This document shows, piece after piece, positions 8,215 to 18,631 of a stretch of 41,678 bases of DNA; the first letter of the stretch is position 1; each line of letters starts with the position of its first letter. This stretch comes from an uncultured Verrucomicrobiota bacterium (GTDB lineage: Bacteria; Verrucomicrobiota; Kiritimatiellia; SS1-B-03-39; UBA6053): contig CAKZLZ010000076.1 of the NCBI GenBank assembly GCA_937127435.1, forward strand, positions 1 through 41,678, in the 5' to 3' direction. A model generated the notes under the pieces. That model saw nothing but the letters and a program-made list of their open reading frames with translations, did no database searches and was not told the DNA's origin. Made by a program: the position numbers and the translations under genes.

Positions 8215-8320
8215 AAGGATTTCCTTTTAATGAGGGGTTTAATTCAATACCTAAAATGCACCGAAAAGAGTGATAAATCAACCCTCTGAACAGCTTTTGC
8301 GATAAAATTACAAACAAGGG

Positions 8321-8348
8321 TTGACGCGGTGAAGAAAATCCCTATGTT
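8321..8348 (+). promoter_or_regulatory. rrn promoter P1
   Basis: TTGACG (8321-8326), a 16-bp spacer and TATGTT (8343-8348). From the -10 onward, 28 bases are identical to those at promoter P2. Sigma70-type, directed at the rRNA operon about 550 bases downstream. Confidence 0.7.
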
Positions 8349-8435
8349 CCGCGACTTCCGCAACGAAGCATCACGCAAGTTGCCTTGTGATTTCCCTTCC
8401 ATTTTATGGATGGAAATAAAAAATAAAAACAGGGG

Positions 8436-8463
8436 TTGACGTTGAGAAACATTTCATTATGTT
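8436..8463 (+). promoter_or_regulatory. rrn promoter P2
   Basis: TTGACG (8436-8441), a 16-bp spacer and TATGTT (8458-8463), exactly 115 bases downstream of P1. The initial transcribed region repeats that of P1, including a GCAAC...GTTGC pair that can form a small hairpin in both copies. Confidence 0.7.
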
Positions 8464-8669
8464 CCGCGACTTCCGCAACGAAGCACAGCGCGAGTTGCCT
8501 TGTTTTTAGTTCGTGTTAAACGAATATTAAAAAGTGAAAAGCATGATTGACAGCACGCTGAAGGTCATGTTAAAAGCCCCGCCCCTTCAAAGGGAAAGTT
8601 GGTGATCAACACGGAAATGAGTTCTTCAGAATCATTTCGATTAAGTTAGAAATAACTTAAAAAAACATG

Positions 8670-8699
8670 TTGACGAAAGAGCCAAAGTTCCTGTATAAG
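8670..8699 (+). promoter_or_regulatory. rrn promoter P3
   Basis: TTGACG (8670-8675), an 18-bp spacer and TATAAG (8694-8699). It has the best -10 of the three but lacks the leader block shared by P1 and P2. A perfect 8-bp inverted repeat with a 4-nt loop ends 9 bases before its -35. Confidence 0.7.
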
Positions 8700-8745
8700 A
8701 GCGGACCCGATTTACGGAGTGTGAGACGCGAGTCACACAATCCAT

Positions 8746-8757
8746 TGTTCTTTAAAA
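8746..8757 (+). promoter_or_regulatory. boxA-like antitermination site (16S leader)
   Basis: TGTTCTTTAAAA closely matches the boxA consensus (TGCTCTTTAACA) at which NusB-NusE load on rRNA transcripts. It lies in the leader about 140 bases before 16S. A related sequence (GTTCTTTGAAAA) precedes 23S. Confidence 0.6.
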
Positions 8758-8893
8758 TGTTAGCAAGTAAATAAAAAAATTATTTCGATTTAGAAATGAT
8801 GTGATTTGTGAAACTTGTGCGAACCCGACAAGAAATTTGAGGCTCATACAAATACAAATAAATTGAGCGGATAAATTCTTTGTAAAAAGATTT

Positions 8894-10470
<1,577 letters not shown>

Positions 10471-10686
10471 TCTGCGAAAAGACTTGAATCAGATATCCTG
10501 ATTTATTGCTGCTTTTCTGCAGATAGGTTAAACACCTGTTTCATTACAGGTTGTGTAATGCGGTAACGTATTACAAACGACAACTTACAGGGTTTGTACG
10601 GTTTCATAAATCGCATCATTTCTGGAGCGAAATAATAGTACGGCAACTATCACGGAAGTGATAACCCGGTCTCTCAAACAGATTTT

Positions 10687-10762
10687 GGGGCCATAGCTCA
10701 GCTGGGAGAGCGCCTGATTTGCATTCAGGAGGTCGTCGGTTCGATCCCGTCTGGCTCCACCA
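10687..10762 (+). tRNA. tRNA-Ala (anticodon TGC)
   Basis: A 76-nt cloverleaf in the 16S-23S spacer with anticodon TGC in the loop TTTGCAT, stem CCTGA/TCAGG. The acceptor stem GGGGCCA/TGGCTCC contains the G3:U70 wobble pair, the alanine identity element. CCA is encoded at 10760-10762. Confidence 0.97.
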
Positions 10763-10812
10763 TCCTTCGCTTTTCAAGCTACGGCTGGCACGCCAGAACA
10801 CTTTGATCCACC

Positions 10813-10889
10813 GGGCGCATAGCTCAGTTGGTTAGAGCGCGTCCCTGATAAGGACGAGGTCCCAGGTTCGAGTCCTGGTGCGCCCACCA
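10813..10889 (+). tRNA. tRNA-Ile (anticodon GAT)
   Basis: A 77-nt cloverleaf with anticodon GAT in the loop CTGATAA, stem CGTCC/GGACG, acceptor stem GGGCGCA/TGCGCCC and encoded CCA. It follows tRNA-Ala by 50 bases; in many bacterial rRNA operons the order is Ile then Ala. Confidence 0.97.
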
Positions 10890-10990
10890 TTTAAATTTGA
10901 GAGTTCAAATTTGAAAAAACAAGCATTACTTGCTGCATCTACTTTCGGTCATGGATCCCAACGCGGGAACCTTGCACCACAGTTCTTTGA

Positions 10991-11012
10991 AAATTGCATA
11001 GATAGGGTATAC
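10991..11012 (+). other. Left arm of the 23S rRNA processing stem
   Basis: These 22 bases pair, with two mismatches, with 14023-14044 just past 23S. A second pairing block follows on the inner side (near 11020-11040 with 13994-14022). Such flanking stems are cut by RNase III to release the 23S precursor. A boxA-like GTTCTTTGAAAA (10982-10993) overlaps the arm. Confidence 0.7.
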
Positions 11013-11052
11013 AAAATTACAACCGATAGAATATCGGGATATAAACAATTAT

Positions 11053-13991
<2,939 letters not shown>

Positions 13992-14022
13992 CTATTTTTT
14001 TATTCCGAATATCCGTCGGTTG

Positions 14023-14044
14023 GTATACCCGTTCTATGCAATTT
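14023..14044 (+). other. Right arm of the 23S rRNA processing stem
   Basis: This arm is complementary to 10991-11012 over 22 bases with two mismatches, so the 23S transcript can close into a long helix. It ends about 34 bases before 5S. A short hairpin (CCCCTC 14052-14057 with GAGGGG 14064-14069) sits between it and 5S. Confidence 0.7.
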
Positions 14045-14077
14045 CCTTTTTCCCCTCAACAGCGAGGGGTAACCACT

Positions 14078-14194
14078 TTCCGGTGGCTATGGCGAGAGTG
14101 ACCCACCCGTTCCCATCCCGAACACGGTAGTTAAGTCTCTCAGCGGCGATGGTACTGCAACCTAATGTTGTGGAAGAGTAGCACGCTGCCGGAG
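14078..14194 (+). rRNA. rrf: 5S ribosomal RNA
   Basis: About 117 nt with a terminal stem (TTCCGGTGGC with GCTGCCGGAG), the conserved CCCATCCCGAACACGG loop near 14114 and the GAAGAGTAGCACGCTGCCGG 3' part. It lies about 86 bases after 23S, and a strong terminator follows 12 bases later. Exact ends are estimated. Confidence 0.95.
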
Positions 14195-14205
14195 CTTTTT
14201 TATAC

Positions 14206-14243
14206 GCCCCCCGTTTCACGCAAGTGAGACGGGGGGCTTTTTT
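14206..14243 (+). terminator. Intrinsic terminator of the rRNA operon
   Basis: A 14-bp stem (14206-14219 with 14224-14237) includes one G-U pair, is capped by a GCAA tetraloop and is followed by six T residues. GC-rich and long, it should be very efficient. Confidence 0.95.
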
Positions 14244-14249
14244 GGGGCC

Positions 14250-14380
14250 GGAAGTCGGAGATCGGAGCTCGGAGTGCGGCGTAGTTCAACGGTCCCCGTG
14301 GTAAATTGATCGGAAGTCGGAGATCGGAGTGCGGCGTAGTTCCACGGTCCCCGTGGTAAATTGATCGGAAGTCGGAGGCC
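14250..14380. repeat. Tandem repeat, two units plus a partial third
   Basis: Units start with GGAAGTCGGAG at 14250, 14312 and 14367. The first is 62 bp, the second 55 bp (it lacks a 7-base insertion seen in the first), and the third breaks off after about 14 bp. Each full unit ends with GTCCCCGTGGTAAATTGATC; in unit two this makes a perfect hairpin, CCACGG-TCC-CCGTGG. It is not a CRISPR, since there are no unique spacers. Confidence 0.8.
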
Positions 14381-14653
14381 AGAATTCTGAAACGGATATC
14401 ACTGACCCTTCGGCAGGCTCAGGGCTTTCAGCGAATGACCATAAATCCGGACCGGGGATTTTAATCCCCACAACCCGTGGTATTGTTTTTTTACCACGAA
14501 TCTACGCTTATTTTACGCTAATATAGCGGGGGATATGGAGGCTATTCCACTGGAAGCGCTAAAAGAGGTGTTGATTTCTGAATGACTCGCTTGACTCCCA
14601 CATCATTCACAATCATCATGAGGATTGAGTAAATCTCTTTTGTTAAACCTATC

Positions 14654-14674
14654 ATTCAACCCCCCGGGTTGAAT
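14654..14674. promoter_or_regulatory. 9-bp palindrome upstream of the rnk-like gene
   Basis: ATTCAACCC (14654-14662) and GGGTTGAAT (14666-14674) form a perfect inverted repeat with a 3-nt centre, ending 23 bases before the start codon. It could be an operator or a 5' UTR hairpin. The T-run after it is too short for a good terminator. Confidence 0.4.
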
Positions 14675-14697
14675 TTTGACTATTAAGGATGCATCAT

Positions 14698-15114
14698 ATG
14701 AAAAAACGGAAAATTTATATTACTGCCTTTGATAAAAAACGTCTGACTGAATTGATGGATGTTGCTCAGGAGTTCGATTTTAAAGATCGGCAGGACTTAA
14801 AGACGATCCAACAGGAATTGGAACGGGCGAAAATTATTGAATCCGAAAAAATCCCGGAAAACGTGGTGACCATGAACAGTCGTTTTCGTTTTGTGGATCT
14901 GGAGGACAGGGAAATTACTGAAGTGACTTTGGTGTTTCCCGGCAATGCGGATATTAAAAACGGTAAATTATCGATTCTGTCCCCGATTGGGACTGCCCTG
15001 TTGGGGTATGCTGAAGGAGATGAAATCGAATGGGAAGTTCCCGGTGGAAAGAGGCGCCTGCTCATTGAAAAAATATTGTACCAACCGGAAGCTGCCGGGG
15101 ATCTGCATCTCTAA
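14698..15114 (+). CDS. rnk: Rnk-like nucleoside diphosphate kinase regulator (GreA/GreB C-terminal fold)
   Basis: The 138-aa protein has a short N-terminal helical part (KKRKIYITAFDKKRLTELMDVAQEF) and a C-terminal FKBP-like domain of the GreA/GreB type. The domain reads VTMNSRFRFVDLEDREITEVTLVFPGNADIKNGKLSILSPIGTALLGYAEGDEIEWEVPGG, and SPIG.ALLGY.EGDEI is its hallmark. The long GreA coiled coil is missing, as in Rnk, which binds RNA polymerase but does not enter the secondary channel as GreA does. The start at 14698 has AAGGA at 14685-14689. The upstream in-frame ATG at 14689 would overlap that site and is rejected. It stands alone, with a palindrome upstream and an AT-rich stretch downstream. 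Confidence 0.85.
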   Translation: MKKRKIYITAFDKKRLTELMDVAQEFDFKDRQDLKTIQQELERAKIIESEKIPENVVTMNSRFRFVDLEDREITEVTLVFPGNADIKNGKLSILSPIGTALLGYAEGDEIEWEVPGGKRRLLIEKILYQPEAAGDLHL

Positions 15115-15263
15115 TCTTAGATTATTCTGAGAGTAAACTTTTCCCTCCTTTTTAGAATATTATAAAGTGAGTAATCCCTTTTTAAAATAACTCTAAAAGA
15201 GTATAGAGCCTCAAAAGTTTTTATACTTTTTAAAATATATAACCCAAACCCTTAGATTAGAAA

Positions 15264-16244
15264 ATGATGACATTTAGATTACGAACTGTTTTAACTGCGA
15301 TTTCTCTTTGTTTTTTAACTTTTGCCTGGGCCGGAGAAGACGGTGTGATCCGCATTCTCGGGGTGGGAAACAGTTTTACGGTGAATTCAGAGAAATTTCT
15401 CCCGCAGATTGTGTCGGCTGATCCGGAAATAAAAGCGGTAATTGCGGGTGCGATTATTGGGGGCTGCCCCCTGGATAAACATGTGGCTTTGGCCAAGGCC
15501 CATGAAGCGGATCCGGAAAAAGGAAAAGCCTACAATTATAAGATTGATGGCAAACACCAGAAAGGGGGCGCATCCTTAAAGGAGATTTTAGAGGATCAAG
15601 CCTGGGATTATGTGACCATACAACAGGTGAGTACCAAAAGCTATAAACCTGAAACCTATACCCCCTATACGCAAGAGTTGGTTGAATATATCCGTAAATA
15701 TGCTCCCCAGGCAGAAATCGTCATTCATGAAACCTGGTCGCACAGTGTGAACAGCTATCGTGCGACCAATTGGAAACTGGATCCCCGGGAAATGTACCAA
15801 AAATTGCATGCAGCTTACGGGGCGATTGCGGAAGAATTCGATCTGCGGGTGATCCCGGTGGGAACATCCTTTGAAAGGGCACGGGCCACCGAGATGTGGG
15901 ATGAACAACCGGTAGAAATTGATGTGAACGCACTCAATTATCCGGAAGAAAAAGATCAATTACCAGCTCTGAAAAACAGTCTGAATAGAGTGTTTTACTG
16001 GAAAAAAAACAAAGACGGTAAGTGGAGTGTGGGATGTGATGGTTATCATGCCGGACAGTCCGGAGAGTATCTCGGTGGATTAGTCTGGTACGCTTTCTTT
16101 TTTGAGAAAGACCCGCGTGAGCTGACTTATAAACCGGATTCGTTGACCGAAGAACAGGCGGCTTCTTTACGTGAAGTGGCATTCCAAACGGTGTTTGAAT
16201 CTTTGGAGCCCACAGATAAATCCTCTTCTTCCGAAGAGAAATAA
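15264..16244 (+). CDS. Secreted DUF4886-type SGNH-like hydrolase
   Basis: The 326-aa protein has a signal peptide (MMTFRLRTVLTAISLCFLTFAWAG). It then shows the start of an SGNH-type hydrolase: ILGVGNSFT with candidate nucleophile Ser37, a Gly in GGCPLDKH, and a late block with DGYHAGQSGEYLGG (Asp259, His262) that supplies the Asp-x-x-His pair. Together these match the DUF4886 family, which often sits near carbohydrate-degradation genes. The tail (EPTDKSSSSEEK) is polar and probably disordered. It should act in the periplasm or outside the cell, perhaps as a carbohydrate esterase, but the substrate is not shown. ATG at 15267 is an alternative start. A dispersed repeat follows directly after the stop. 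Confidence 0.75.
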   Translation: MMTFRLRTVLTAISLCFLTFAWAGEDGVIRILGVGNSFTVNSEKFLPQIVSADPEIKAVIAGAIIGGCPLDKHVALAKAHEADPEKGKAYNYKIDGKHQKGGASLKEILEDQAWDYVTIQQVSTKSYKPETYTPYTQELVEYIRKYAPQAEIVIHETWSHSVNSYRATNWKLDPREMYQKLHAAYGAIAEEFDLRVIPVGTSFERARATEMWDEQPVEIDVNALNYPEEKDQLPALKNSLNRVFYWKKNKDGKWSVGCDGYHAGQSGEYLGGLVWYAFFFEKDPRELTYKPDSLTEEQAASLREVAFQTVFESLEPTDKSSSSEEK

Positions 16245-16266
16245 TTATTATTAAGCGTTCCCGGTT

Positions 16267-16300
16267 CGGAGCGACTTCGTCCCGAAGTCGTAAGTTGCCA
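16267..16300. repeat. 34-bp repeat, copy A
   Basis: These 34 bp are identical to 16369-16402. Each contains the hairpin GACTTCG-TCC-CGAAGTC. Copy A begins a longer block that reappears at 18531-18623. Confidence 0.8.
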
Positions 16301-16363
16301 TCCAGCTGGACCGCGCCTGCCCGAGCTGTCGCCCGCGACGGCCAGGGGGACGCGGGCCCTCCG
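16271..16363. repeat. 93-bp dispersed repeat, copy 1
   Basis: The block is about 90% identical to 18531-18623 by eye. It contains a GACTTCG hairpin and a second pairing block (GTCGCCCGCGAC). It lies after the DUF4886 gene and has no coding signal. Confidence 0.75.
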
Positions 16364-16368
16364 TTTTG

Positions 16369-16402
16369 CGGAGCGACTTCGTCCCGAAGTCGTAAGTTGC
16401 CA
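16369..16402. repeat. 34-bp repeat, copy B
   Basis: Exact second copy of 16267-16300, 102 bp downstream. The sequence between the copies is the rest of the dispersed block. Confidence 0.8.
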
Positions 16403-16472
16403 GCAGGCTTGACCGCGTGGCCGCCGGTTTATGGATATCTTTGCACTGGTTCGGCGAGGAGATATTCTGCTT

Positions 16473-17465
16473 TTAAAAATCGAGAGAGCTTCCATCCTGC
16501 CATTCACTTTCTATCAACATCGTGTGGGGATGGTATTCGGTATCTAAAAACTGCTTTTTAAGGTGGAAATCGAGGAGTTCCACTGAGGTTAACGCCATTT
16601 CTTTGTAAGGCATGATGATGCCGCTAAATTTTTTTACATCCGGAGATACCCGCAAAACCGCAAAAGGTAAGTTGCAAAATGGAGAGGGTAAGTGGTCAAT
16701 CTTCACCCCTTGCGAAGCCACCAATACTTCGACGTCCCGGGGACCGGTCCAGCTATGATTTGGAGGAATTTCCAATAAGGAAATCCTTAAGTCAGGGTGA
16801 TCCGCACTGAAAATATGGGCGGCGGCCCGTTGTCTGATGATTTCAGGGGAAGTCTTAAAATCCGTTGAATACAATAACGCAATGTTTTTGAATCCTTTTT
16901 CGCGTACTTTGGAGAGGGTGGTGATGGTGGCTGCAAAAATATTTTCCACCACCCGGTGGGCTTTGGGGTTAAAGAAAAAATTTCCGCAATAGACGGTGGA
17001 TTGAACACTGGCTTGAATGGCTTCGAAATCGAGGAGTGGAACGGCATCTTTTCGGTAAATTTGTTTGATGATCAGTCCGCGAATGGAACGCGCTTTGAAG
17101 ATCCTGCACAGTTCTTGGGTGGTCGTTTCCGGTTGCAGCACGATTTCGGTCACTGTGTATCCCGCTTTTTTGGCGAACAAAAAAATGTGTTCTTTGAACA
17201 ACTGATTTACTTTGAATTGGGCCGCCTGGCGGGTGATCAGAAACGCCCAATTCATCAGGGCCCGGTCTTTCGATTTCCGCCAGCGAATTTCTGACAAGGC
17301 TGCCAGCGCCGGATCCCGCTGATAGTTCATTTTTTTGGCCAATGCGTGAACTTTTTTAATGGTTTCCTGACTGATTTTTGGATCGTTTTTCAGGGCACGA
17401 CTCACCGTAGATTTGTGAATTCCGAGCCGGGTGGCTAAGTCTGAAAGATTGGGGCGGGTGTTCAT
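16473..17465 (-). CDS. LacI-family transcriptional regulator
   Basis: The 330-aa protein opens with a classic LacI helix-turn-helix (LSDLATRLGIHKSTVSRALKNDPKISQETIKKVHALAKKMNY, residues 6-48) with the hinge region after it. The rest is a periplasmic-binding-like sensor domain, with MNWAFLITRQ, RSIRGLIIKQIY, VRVVEN-like and IALLYSTDFK strands, and an ending with LLIES-type strand. The sensor is divergent from typical sugar sensors, so the effector is not predicted. It is divergent from a PEP-CTERM gene across 80 bp. A perfect 14-bp palindrome (17486-17499) lies in between, so it probably controls itself and possibly its neighbour. Confidence 0.88.
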   Translation of the reverse strand: MNTRPNLSDLATRLGIHKSTVSRALKNDPKISQETIKKVHALAKKMNYQRDPALAALSEIRWRKSKDRALMNWAFLITRQAAQFKVNQLFKEHIFLFAKKAGYTVTEIVLQPETTTQELCRIFKARSIRGLIIKQIYRKDAVPLLDFEAIQASVQSTVYCGNFFFNPKAHRVVENIFAATITTLSKVREKGFKNIALLYSTDFKTSPEIIRQRAAAHIFSADHPDLRISLLEIPPNHSWTGPRDVEVLVASQGVKIDHLPSPFCNLPFAVLRVSPDVKKFSGIIMPYKEMALTSVELLDFHLKKQFLDTEYHPHTMLIESEWQDGSSLDF

Positions 17466-17485
17466 AAATTGAGTTTTTATTAGAG

Positions 17486-17499
17486 TGCAACAGGTTGCA
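17486..17499. promoter_or_regulatory. Putative LacI-family operator
   Basis: TGCAAC-AG-GTTGCA is a perfect 14-bp palindrome, about 21 bases before the regulator's start and centred near position -53 relative to the predicted start of the PEP-CTERM gene. LacI-type proteins bind such dyads as dimers. The location suits autorepression, and activation of the PEP-CTERM gene is possible. Confidence 0.6.
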
Positions 17500-17510
17500 A
17501 TGATAATGTT

Positions 17511-17539
17511 TTGCCAAACTCTGTAAATAAGATTAATTT
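17511..17539 (+). promoter_or_regulatory. Sigma70-like promoter placing +1 at or near the ATG
   Basis: TTGCCA (17511-17516), a 17-bp spacer and TAATTT (17534-17539), then 6 nt to the ATG at 17546. The -10 hexamer and all spacings are the same as at 4020-4048. No ribosome binding site is seen, so a leaderless mRNA is predicted. Confidence 0.5.
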
Positions 17540-17545
17540 TAAATA

Positions 17546-18313
17546 ATGAAAAAATTCTCTAGCCATGTCCTTCTTTCCGCTTTCTGTATGCCCCTTCTCG
17601 GAATTCGTCTTGCGAACGCCGCGCTTCTGGTCGGGGACACCATCGTCGCAGACTTCACAAATTCGTCGACGGGTGCCTCTACGACTTTTGCGGCGACTGG
17701 AGAATACTGGAATGATTATGCGGTTACCAGTGGTACCTCCATTTCAGGATCTGATGTACTTTTTGCCGATCTTGTCAGGGTGACGGATGGTAACAGCACG
17801 GGTGTTACATTTTCCCGGTCATCAGGATCAGGAAATGCTGGTATTGGGAGTGGCACGATCGGGCAGCCGATTGACAACTCCGCGAGTTTTTTAGTGACCG
17901 GCGCGATTCCGTTGACCGCTCAGCAAGATGTCATTTATTCGAATTCGACCATTACTTTCAGTTTTGGAGGCCTTGACGACAGTCTGACTTATCGTGTGTC
18001 GATTCAATCATGGACCGATGATTCCGCTAGAAATGCCAACGACTGGGTCCTCAATTCCGGGCTCGGCAGCGAGCAGGCGATTTCCGTTGACCCCAATAAC
18101 ACGCCCTCTGTTTATACATTCAACGTTTCCCCGACAAACGGTTCGGGGGGTATTACGCTGACATCCTCCGGGGGAGGGGGAGGAGGTAATGCCATGCATA
18201 TTAACGCTTTTGAGGTGACTGTCATCCCCGAACCCTCAACTTTTGCTTTGTTCGGAATTGCAGGCTGCTTGGCGTTCTGTTTCGGGCGCAGACGATGTGA
18301 TCGGAAAGAATAG
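17546..18313 (+). CDS. PEP-CTERM secreted protein
   Basis: The 255-aa protein has a signal peptide ending near LANA|ALL. The mature region is rich in Ser, Thr, Gly and Asn with beta-strand character (TYRVSIQSWTDDSARNANDWVLNSG, YTFNVSPTNGSGGITLTSSGGGGGG), and the C-terminus is a PEP-CTERM tail (IPEPSTFALFGIAGCLAFCFGRRRCDRKE). A poly-glycine run (seven Gly) is present near residue 212. It is predicted to be sorted by an exosortase. No catalytic motif is seen, and its role is unknown. Its neighbour is a divergent LacI-family gene, which suggests control by a small molecule. Downstream is a long hairpin repeat, not a typical terminator. Confidence 0.8.
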   Translation: MKKFSSHVLLSAFCMPLLGIRLANAALLVGDTIVADFTNSSTGASTTFAATGEYWNDYAVTSGTSISGSDVLFADLVRVTDGNSTGVTFSRSSGSGNAGIGSGTIGQPIDNSASFLVTGAIPLTAQQDVIYSNSTITFSFGGLDDSLTYRVSIQSWTDDSARNANDWVLNSGLGSEQAISVDPNNTPSVYTFNVSPTNGSGGITLTSSGGGGGGNAMHINAFEVTVIPEPSTFALFGIAGCLAFCFGRRRCDRKE

Positions 18314-18397
18314 GGGACCTGAAAGTTTCACTGATTTTAAATAGTCACCTTCATGCATCTGGGCGCATCCCGGAATTGGTTTTTATTAGACCGCAGG

Positions 18398-18490
18398 TGT
18401 AGCTGGAGCTGTTTACGGCCCAGACCGGAGCAAAAGCCAAATCGACGATTCATGATTCTCCGGCCTGGGCCGTAAACGGCTCCAGCTACA
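18398..18490. repeat. Long inverted repeat with 33-bp arms
   Basis: Arms at 18398-18430 and 18458-18490 pair over all 33 positions, with two C-to-T changes that keep G-U pairs in the RNA. The 27-bp loop is not conserved in pattern. The arms read TGTAGCTGGAG-x-TGTTTACGGCC style and contain no open reading frame. Confidence 0.85.
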
Positions 18491-18530
18491 TTTATTTTTC
18501 CGCGAAGCGGGCGGCCCTCCGGTTTGTGAT

Positions 18531-18623
18531 GTGACTTCGTCCCGAAGGCGTAATTTGTAACCCAGCTGGACTGCGCCTGCCCGAGCTGTCGCTCGCGACG
18601 GTCAGGGGGACGCGAGCCCTCCG
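18531..18623. repeat. 93-bp dispersed repeat, copy 2
   Basis: About 90% identical to 16271-16363 and in the same orientation. It retains the central CCCGAGCTGTCGC-type stretch and the GGGGGACGCG end. No transposase or coding potential accompanies either copy. Confidence 0.75.
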
Positions 18624-18631
18624 TCTTTTGA

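Larger units (their letters stand above)
8215..8893. other. rRNA operon promoter and leader region
   Basis: No protein gene is supported in these 679 bases. They hold three promoters (8321-8348, 8436-8463, 8670-8699), a duplicated leader, a palindrome at 8641-8660 (TTAAGTTA-gaaa-TAACTTAA) just before the third -35, a leader hairpin (GTGTGA 8719-8724 with TCACAC 8733-8738), and a boxA-like site. A stray TTGACA at 8547-8552 has only a poor -10 (ttaaaa at 8570-8575). Confidence 0.7.
14195..14697. other. Intergenic region after the rRNA operon
   Basis: These roughly 500 bases hold no gene. In order they contain the rrn terminator, a tandem repeat (14250-14380), a hairpin-prone CCCTTCGGCAGGCTCAGGG stretch (14406-14424), an inverted repeat CGTGGTA/TACCACG (14478-14501), and a 9-bp palindrome (14654-14674) just upstream of the rnk-like gene. 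Confidence 0.5.
18314..18631. other. Repeat-filled spacer between convergent genes
   Basis: There is no gene in these 318 bases. They carry a 23-bp element at 18361-18383 whose near copy (21/23) is at 41551-41573, a hairpin with 33-bp arms (18398-18490), and the second copy of the 93-bp repeat (18531-18623), which ends 8 bases before the deoB stop codon. Confidence 0.65.

Noticed and set aside
14250..14380. Possible CRISPR array
   Set aside because: The units are direct tandem copies with no unique spacers, and no cas gene is in the window.
14689..14697. Upstream ATG at 14689 as start of the rnk-like gene
   Set aside because: It would overlap the AAGGA ribosome binding site that is well placed for the ATG at 14698.
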